The position numbers and the translations under genes are program-made. 64,000 nucleotides of DNA, taken from the NCBI RefSeq assembly GCF_016545825.1, contig NC_052616.1:1054001-1118000 (forward strand). Reading direction: 5' to 3'. Source of the DNA: Eucalyptus grandis. Lineage: Eukaryota > Streptophyta > Magnoliopsida > Myrtales > Myrtaceae. Shown here one piece after another: positions 57,238 through 64,000 of this stretch. Every line of letters starts with the position of its first letter. Within the stretch, counting starts at the first letter, position 1. A model generated the notes under the pieces. It was not told the origin of the DNA. It made no database searches and was given only the letters and a program-made list of their open reading frames with translations.

Positions 57238-60200
57238 GGTTGACACCTAGATTTTGACGGTCCGTTTAGTCATTTATCGCATTAAAAAATTAGGGTTTAA
57301 TTTTATCAATATATATTGATCGCATAGCATTTAGATTTAGGTGCATTTTATTTTAATTTGCATTTTTATCTATTGGATCGGTGCGGATGGGTTCAAATTA
57401 GTTGGATTAAGCCCACAAAGCGAGCAGGTTGGCCTAAGCCCATGTTTTTTTATTGATTGAAAATTATCTTGTGGAAAATTGAGATTTGATGCGATATTAC
57501 GACAGTTTTTGACGTTTAAAAAATCATATTGCAATCTTATCTTTAGCCTTTTTGTGGTAAAATCGTTGGGAATATTAAGGAGGATAAGGAATAATCTAAA
57601 ATATTTTGTTGCGGATAGAGATCTCGAAAGATTTTAGAGTTGGATAATGGAGTTTTATCTTGAGTGAATTATCCGGAAAATCTTCACAAAAATTTCATTA
57701 TCTTCAATCGTGAATCGATATAAAATCTTCAAATTCGAAATGAAATCGACTGAAAGATTTTAACAGATGATTTTAGATTTTGGAACCTCTTTTTGGTTGA
57801 GTACATCTCGTTTTTACGAAGGGTAATCCTCAGCGATTGGGTTGTTATGCAAATCTTCGTAGGTAGAACACGAAAGAAAAAAATTCAGGAAAGAGAGAGA
57901 TAGAGAAAAAGCTTGTGCAGAAAGTACATGAAAAAGAGAGTGAAAGGGACGTGAGAGAGAGGGAGAAAGAGAGAGAGAGGGAGAAAGAGAAAAGACAAAA
58001 AGGAGAAGAAAAAAAAAAGGGGTCTTCTTCTCCTTCTTCGTGCAGCGCCCCGCCGCCCCTCTGCAACGCTCGTCCGCGAGCCCCCCGCGCCCAAAGCCGC
58101 CGCCGCTGCCTAACACCAGAAGCCACGACGACCCAAGCAACGCCCCTGCTCTGTTCGCGGTCTGCCCAGTGGAGTGTCCAACGTCTCCGCCTCGCCGCGA
58201 CACCACCGCTGTCCTGATCTGCCCGTTCGAGAGCCCCGACGACGGAAGATCTGAGCCGATCGTCGCTACACCATTGAGCGGGCCCTGCACCAGCCCGCGC
58301 CTCCTCTGCTGCTCGTGCTGTATCCTCCCCCAGTTAGCACCGACGTCCAGCAGCACTACCGAAGTTCGACGCTACCCGCAGCAGTTGCCGGACCTCCTCG
58401 GCCTCCGTCCCCGCGCCGCTCGATCCGACCTGTCGCTGCTGCTCTGTCCGAAACCAAGCAGACCCGTGCTGCTCGTTTCCCCGACGTCCTGCCGACCCGC
58501 GCTGCTCGCCGCCCCGAAGCCAGGCAAACCCGCGTTGCTCACTGCCCGCGACGCCCCTCAGCAACGCCCTCTGCCGGAGACCCAAACGCCGATAGCTTAG
58601 ATCGCGACGCCCCTATTCCGTCGGTTGTCCTTGCTACTCAGGTGCTGCCCCTTTTCTGCTGGTGTGCACTCGCCGGAGTCCCCTTGCCGGACCGACGATT
58701 TGCTGCCCCTGAAGATCCACGAGCAAGCCGGGCTTTAGGAAAAAAAAACAAAAGGAAGAAAAAGGAAAAGAAATTAGGTAGTTTTATTTTTATTTTTTCT
58801 ATTTATTTTATTTATTTCTTTTAAGTTTTGGAGTGATCTTTATTTTATGGATTTTGTAGGCATTATCCACATGATATTCCCTAGAATTATTGTAATTACT
58901 AATTTGATCCGTAAGATCTCGGATCATTTTTTTTATTATAATAATTTCTGGGATTTGTCGATAGTATTTTAAGTGTTGAATCAATATAACTATTAATTTG
59001 ATCCGTAAGAATTCGGATCAGATTTTTAGTTATTTTAAACTCTTTGTTGTGATAATTAGGGTTATGATAATCGTTAATTTGACCTCGTGACACAACATGT
59101 TATTTTTTCGATTATTTTGATCCTTTATTTGATTGCATATCTTGATTGTTTAGATTTAATGTTTAGTTGATAATTGCTTGTTTTTGAAAACCACTAAAAA
59201 TCTAAAAATATTTGAATTAGGATTCAATTTGTTTTTTTGAAATATTCCTTATTATCTTGTATATCTAGAATATAGATTTTATTCCGAATTTAGAAAAATA
59301 TAAGAAAAACAACAAAAAATGCATTCATTTAGGTTGTTAGTTTTATCATTATTTGAATTGCATATGAAATTTTAATTTCGAAATTAATATAAAAACTAAA
59401 AATCATCATCCATATATCATGTTGAATTAAGGCATTCTTTGCGCGTCATTGCATGTTAGGATTGCAGTTTATCAATTATAGGTAGATAATCTCTCCTAGA
59501 TAAATTGCATGTTTTGTTAAGAAAATAAAAATGTCCATGTCATATGGAATTAAGTCCATAAAATGCACGTCATTTTAGTGATTATTGTTAGGTTTATTTC
59601 TAATTAGAAATTGCATGTCATTAAATTAGGTCATTTAGATTGCATTTAATTATTGCATTTCTTCATGTCATATAGTTTAGGTCATGCTGCTATGTCATAT
59701 TAGATTATTAACATGCATTGCATAAGTCATGATTTTCATTAAATAAAGTGAAAACAAAAAATTGAAATTGCGTGTTAATTAGAAATCATATCTAGGGCTG
59801 CGATGTGATTTCGATTTAACAATGCAGATGCTTTCATTGCTCCTAGGTATGTTTTGCAATATTAAATTGCTTTTTTGAGTGTTAAATTGGTGGTATGCGC
59901 ACACGTATGATCACCTCACATGTTAGGAAGTTAGATTAAAATCAATTCAATTGCCAAACATTTTTTTTAAATGAAATAAAAAGGTACCGAAAGAGCACTA
60001 GGATAGTCTGGTGTAACAAAGTCCCCGAACTCATAAATCTCTGGTTCGTAGGAGTAAAGTAAATCTCCCGTTACTTTATTTGGGTTTCTAATCGACCCAC
60101 CAAAAATATATTAGTGGCGACTCCTAGTTAAAATTCAATTGCATATTAACAATTTAAACCTAAGTCGTGAATTTGTATGGGCTTGGGAGAGCCCGAGCTA

Positions 60201-60266
60201 AGTCTAGGCTTAACAATCTATTAACCTAGTTTTAGGTGGTGAACCCGCGAAAATTAGGTCGCGACA
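57238..60266 (+). mobile_element. 5' LTR of an Ogre/Tat-like Ty3/gypsy retrotransposon
   Basis: A 3.0-kb LTR. Its 3' end GGTCGCGACA is followed two bases later by a primer-binding site, and its 5' end reads GGTTGACACC where the solo LTR gives TGTTGACAC, so the first base of the TG end has changed. It contains a long purine tract (57885-58020, rich in GAGAGA and GGGAGAAAGA), a GC-rich middle (58030-58730) and an AT-rich remainder. Internal genes follow in order, so this is a 5' LTR. The 3' LTR lies beyond the window. Long open frames in the GC-rich part on both strands are compositional. Confidence 0.9.
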
Positions 60267-60269
60267 GCT

Positions 60270-60289
60270 TGGCGACTCCGCTGGGGACT
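60270..60289 (+). other. primer-binding site (tRNA-Arg type)
   Basis: TGGCGACTCCGCTGGGGACT begins three bases after the LTR end. Its first 11 bases are complementary to the CCA end of a plant arginine tRNA whose acceptor ends CGGAGTCG, as I recall it. An arginine tRNA primer is typical of the Ogre/Tat group. This fixes the LTR boundary and the direction of the element. Confidence 0.8.
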
Positions 60290-60977
60290 GTGTTAAAATA
60301 CTTAGTGGACTTAGGCCAATTTTTCTTTTCAAAAAAATGTTTTTGTTTGGCAGCAAGGATCCTAGGTACGTCCCTAACATTCCTAAGGTGTTAAATGTTC
60401 TTGCAGATGGGAGGTAAAAGGGGAGTAGTCTTTGATAACCCATGTCTTGCAGGTTGGAGTAGGGATGAATGTTTGAATTAAAATTATAGAAGTGTTGTTT
60501 GCATTTAAACTGTTGTGCATGCTTTATTGCTTTAGCACCACACTATTTGCACACACAACCTGCGGTCGGACCTAGGCTGCGATAGGACTTATAGGATGGT
60601 GTTGAGAAGGATACTTCCTCTAAAGCGAGATTGCTATGTAGAGGTTGACCTTCTCTTCTCCGAAATTTTTTTCATGGTGTCGAATGTGTTTGTCCATATC
60701 CGCGAGACTGCGTGATTATTGGGTATTCCATTCGACTGAGCCGGGGTTAGGAGGACCTGACACGTTAATGCGAGACTGCAACGGTCAGATCATCCTCTTA
60801 GCTCCACCTTGTTAAGCCGTCTAGGTAGAAATCGAGCCTCACATTTCATGCGCATGTCTATGTGATTGTCATCCATTTCCAGTGAAAGTAAGTTGTTTAA
60901 ATTTTTCGCAATTTATTTACTTTATTGTAATTTTGTCGGTCCATGACAATTAGGTTTTGTCGTCGGTCTTGTATGCA

Positions 60978-62144
60978 ATGGGGAAAACCGATGCACAATT
61001 TATTTCCACTCCAAAAAAAGAGCTCAAGAGGTGGTTGGATCAGTTAGATCAAGATGGTCAGAGATATGTGAAAGCCAGGATTGCCCGACTTCTTCCACTG
61101 TTAGAGATCAACGTCCACTCTGATGTGATTCAGGCACTCCCTCACTTCTGGTGTCCACAAACTTCCACCTTTATATTTGGTAGGTTTGAATTGACTCCAA
61201 CACTTGAAGAATATAGTGTTGCCATCGGAATGCCCCTGGAAAAGGAACTTGTTAGACCGCTTATCGGTATAGATTCTATCTCTGAATTATCCCAATTTTT
61301 ACAAATCGAAGCCGAAAGAGTAAGGAAAGTTGTCAAAGCCAATTGTTTTGCATGTCCATTTTCATTCTTAGAAAAGTGTTTTGCAAACCAACCAATGATT
61401 TCAAAAGCCAGGATTTTCATGTTAGCATTTTTTGGGCTAATCGTTTTTCCTTATCGAAAAAATGCCATTAATCCTTCAATTTCATGGGTGGCTAATCCTG
61501 TTTGCGACGGGTTGAATTATGTCAATATGGTTTTAGCCGAAACATTTTTGTCATTAACCCGTTTCAAACAAAATGAGGAAAAAACCGTGCGTGCCCTCCC
61601 TGAACTTTTGCAAATATGGTTTTTCTCCCACATAAGAGGATTTGGGCACCTTATGAAGCAATTTAAGATTGATGATTTTAGGCACCCCATACAAAAGTTT
61701 GCGGTCTTAGAACGTTTTTCCCCAAATAAACAGTATGCTCGTTGGATTAATTTTTTGAAAAATCATGATCCTAAGGCATTCCTATGGCATACTAAATGGT
61801 TCCGAGTTGAGGAAGCTCGTTTCTCATACAAGTATGATGAACCAATTCCGTTGTTGGGCTTTTCTGGTGCGACTTCTTACTACCCGTATAGGGTGGCACG
61901 TCAGTACAAAGCTCTTCAAGAAATTCCTCCGCCACTCAAGATAGAGTTGTTCCAAGTTCGTTTTATTCAAGCAAACTATGACTACTTCAAGGAGATCCAG
62001 ATGATCATTGCTGCATGGAATGAATGCCACCCAGAGAAGATTTTGGTGCCCAAGAGACTAAAAGGCGAGGAGGAGATTCACCACGCATCAACATTCTACA
62101 TCCAACAACATCGGATTTCTGCCATCCTGCGTCCGAGTCCTTGA
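60978..62144 (+). CDS. retrotransposon ORF1, plant-mobile-domain-like (DUF7745 type)
   Basis: An extra ORF between the LTR and gag, the hallmark of Ogre-type elements; its role is unknown. The first ATG is at 60978 (the frame is open from 60957), giving 389 residues. Visible segments are a helical start (KKELKRWLDQLDQDGQRYVK), FIFGRFELTPTLEEYSVAIG, which is the conserved core of the plant mobile domain family, a hydrophobic ISKARIFMLAFFGLIVFPY and YYPYRVARQYKALQEIP. After the stop at 62142-62144 a different frame continues without stops to 62265 (VLDVIEKPTQRAQIEHLKWK, then a heptad-like EMIEAENEKLRKALK). A small frameshift near 62135 has therefore cut off a coiled-coil tail. Confidence 0.8.
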   Translation: MGKTDAQFISTPKKELKRWLDQLDQDGQRYVKARIARLLPLLEINVHSDVIQALPHFWCPQTSTFIFGRFELTPTLEEYSVAIGMPLEKELVRPLIGIDSISELSQFLQIEAERVRKVVKANCFACPFSFLEKCFANQPMISKARIFMLAFFGLIVFPYRKNAINPSISWVANPVCDGLNYVNMVLAETFLSLTRFKQNEEKTVRALPELLQIWFFSHIRGFGHLMKQFKIDDFRHPIQKFAVLERFSPNKQYARWINFLKNHDPKAFLWHTKWFRVEEARFSYKYDEPIPLLGFSGATSYYPYRVARQYKALQEIPPPLKIELFQVRFIQANYDYFKEIQMIIAAWNECHPEKILVPKRLKGEEEIHHASTFYIQQHRISAILRPSP

Positions 62145-62539
62145 TGTGATTGAGAAGCCAACCCAACGAGCACAAATTGAGCATCTTAAGTGGAAAGTGG
62201 AAATGATTGAAGCAGAAAATGAGAAGCTTCGTAAGGCGTTGAAATCCCGAAAGCATATAAAATGAGACGTCTTGAATTTTGATTCCTAGTTCGATATTTA
62301 GGGACTTTGATTTCTAGCTCATTTTTTTCAATTTTTAGATTCAATGTTTAGGGACTTTGGATTTTAATTCTTAGTTCAATGTTTAGGGAACTTGGTTCAA
62401 ATTTCAAATAAAATCAGGCATTAGACCATTGTAATGGTCCATTTTTCCTATATTGTCATTGGTTCTTACATTACTTTTATCCAATTAGGTGATAACGGAT
62501 CCTCCGCGTTCGCCCATCATTACACGATTGAGAGCAAAA

Positions 62540-63999
62540 ATGGCCGACCAAGCCGAAATGCGAGATCGTATGTCTGTCGTGGAAGACCAACTCAAACAGT
62601 TGCTCACCTCTATGCAACTTATGACAACTCAAATGCAATCTCTCCAAGCGAATCAGGCCCTTGCACCCGCTCTCCCTGAGATTGTAGTCCCAAAGCAGAC
62701 GAACAAGGCTCAAATTGATGATGACGACAAGCCTGAACTGGAGGATGACCCACTGTTTGTCACTACCGAAAAGGTTAAGCCCGACAATGTCCCTAAGGCG
62801 GAGCAAGATGAACGCTTCACCAAACTTGAAGAGAAACTGAAACAATTGCAAGAGTCGCAAAGTTCACTTCCATTTGACTTGTCAGTTTATGAGAAAGTCA
62901 AGATGCCGAAAAAGTTTAAGATGCCGGAGTTCGAGAAATACGATGGTACTTCCTGCCCAAAGGCTCATTTGCAGATGTACCACGTACGCATGGCCCAGTA
63001 TGTCAAGAACGAGCCTCTCATGATCCAATCCTTTCATGCAAGTTTGACCGGGCCCGCTCTTAATTGGTATGTGATGAAGAATGTGAACCTCCTCGACACC
63101 TGGAACGAAGTGGCTGACGCGTTTCTCAAACAATACAAGTTCAACATGGACATAGCACCTTCCCGATAAGACCTAGAGCGGATGGAAAAGAAAAAGAGCG
63201 AGTCATTTAAAGAATATGCTGTAAGATGAAGGAACCTAGCGGCTCAAATCACTCCTGAACCTACCAACAAGGAGCTGATGAAGTTGTTTGTGAAGACCCT
63301 CTCATCTGAGTTTCGTAACCGAATGGCCAGTACGTATGTCGAAAGCTTCAATCAGCTTATTCCTGTAGGAGAACAAATTGAGATGGGAATAAGGGAATGA
63401 TGGTTTACTGAGCCATCTAGTAGAAGATTCACTGCCAAGAAGGAGAAGGAAACAGCAGTGGATGTGAATGTGGCTTATAGCCAAGAAAATGCCAAACGTG
63501 TCCCGGCCATTCAAATGAATCCAAGACAACCACAAACCACTGGCCGCCAATCATTTGCCCAAGCAAATAATAGAAGGCAATTTTCTCCTCTCCCTGGGTC
63601 TCCATCTCAAGTGCTGACGATCCTCCGAAAGAAAGGTTTGCTTACTAATGAACCAAAGCGTCCCAATCGCGAAAACATTCGCGGTTATGACCTGACAAAG
63701 AAGTGTGACTACCATAACGGTGAATTGGGGCATTCAACTGACGAATGTTTCACCCTCAAGCACAAGATCCAAAATCTCTTGGACACAAAAGCCTTCTCAT
63801 TTCAAACTGCTCAGCCAAATGTCCAGAAGAATCCGCTACCGGAGCATGAGGGTACAGTGAATGCTATCCTAGAACCTGAAGTTCGACGGATCAAGAACTC
63901 GAAGGTGCGTGTGGCGATGCCTACAATGGACTGGTGAGAGCTGGATATTATTCAGATCAAGAAGATGTTCCCCATCATTGATGAAAGAAAGAGTTGCCG
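62540..63999 (+). pseudogene. retrotransposon gag, several in-frame stops, runs off the window
   Basis: Capsid/nucleocapsid polyprotein of the element. From the ATG at 62540 the frame gives a coiled-coil N-terminus (VVEDQLKQLLTSMQLM), the Ty3/gypsy capsid core (MPEFEKYDGTSCPKAHLQMY; SLTGPALNWYV) and later a zinc-knuckle-like CDYHNGELGHSTDEC (about 63703-63748). Stops interrupt the same frame at 63167-63169, about 63226-63228, about 63398-63400 and 63935-63937, while homology continues between them. The copy cannot make an unbroken Gag. Protease and reverse transcriptase should lie past the window end. Confidence 0.82.
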
Positions 64000-64000
64000 A

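Noticed and set aside
57814..58824. Long open frames in both directions near 58 kb.
   Set aside because: Same situation in the 5' LTR of the retrotransposon: low-complexity Ser/Pro/Arg-rich products with no homology recognised.
1..64000. CRISPR arrays, bacterial operons or phage genes.
   Set aside because: None seen. The gene structures are eukaryotic and all direct repeats are microsatellites, tandem duplications or transposon parts.

Overview
The window is nuclear DNA of a flowering plant, almost certainly a eudicot. Genes have many short exons with GT-AG introns, the spacers are AT-rich, and the families present (TesB-type thioesterase with a PTS1 tail, SKIP4 F-box/kelch protein, Cf-9-type receptor-like protein, ankyrin/Raf-like kinase, Ogre/Tat-like retrotransposon) are plant families. 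The species cannot be fixed from the sequence; a woody eudicot such as a Myrtaceae is only a weak guess from the look of the dispersed repeats.

Layout. 1-8.1 kb: a tRNA-derived SINE, a promoter with three G-boxes, and a 16-exon gene for a peroxisomal acyl-CoA thioesterase, intact except that no ATG lies in frame in its first exon. 9.3-16.5 kb: segmental duplication block A with a SKIP4-like F-box/kelch pseudogene (two frameshifts) and a second SINE. 17.2-21.6 kb: low-complexity duplicated blocks and two copies of one promoter. 21.7-25.8 kb: an intact two-exon receptor-like protein (RLP) gene whose intron holds a 1-kb inverted-repeat transposon carrying pieces of a PEX11A gene on both arms. 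26.7-32 kb: a duplicated block interrupted by a 5'-truncated LINE and a 2.9-kb solo LTR, each with target-site duplications. 32.3-39.9 kb: repeats, compound microsatellites, copies of earlier blocks and a decayed RLP fragment. 42.1-44.4 kb: the 5' part of an ankyrin-repeat Raf-like kinase gene, frameshifted and lacking the catalytic half. 44.9-48.9 kb: block B with the only intact SKIP4-like gene. 49.2-57.2 kb: block C, a close copy of block A, with a SKIP4-like gene cut short by a nonsense codon. 57.2 kb to the end: the 5' LTR (3.0 kb), primer-binding site, ORF1 and damaged gag of an Ogre/Tat-like Ty3/gypsy element in the same family as the solo LTR.

By reading, three genes could be working: the thioesterase (if its start is solved), the RLP and SKIP4 copy B. 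The rest is duplication debris and mobile elements. The duplicated blocks give empty sites that date and delimit several insertions. The most unusual object is the PEX11A-bearing inverted-repeat element in the RLP intron: transcribed with the gene it could fold on itself, and its terminal repeat supplies the stop codon if the intron is retained.
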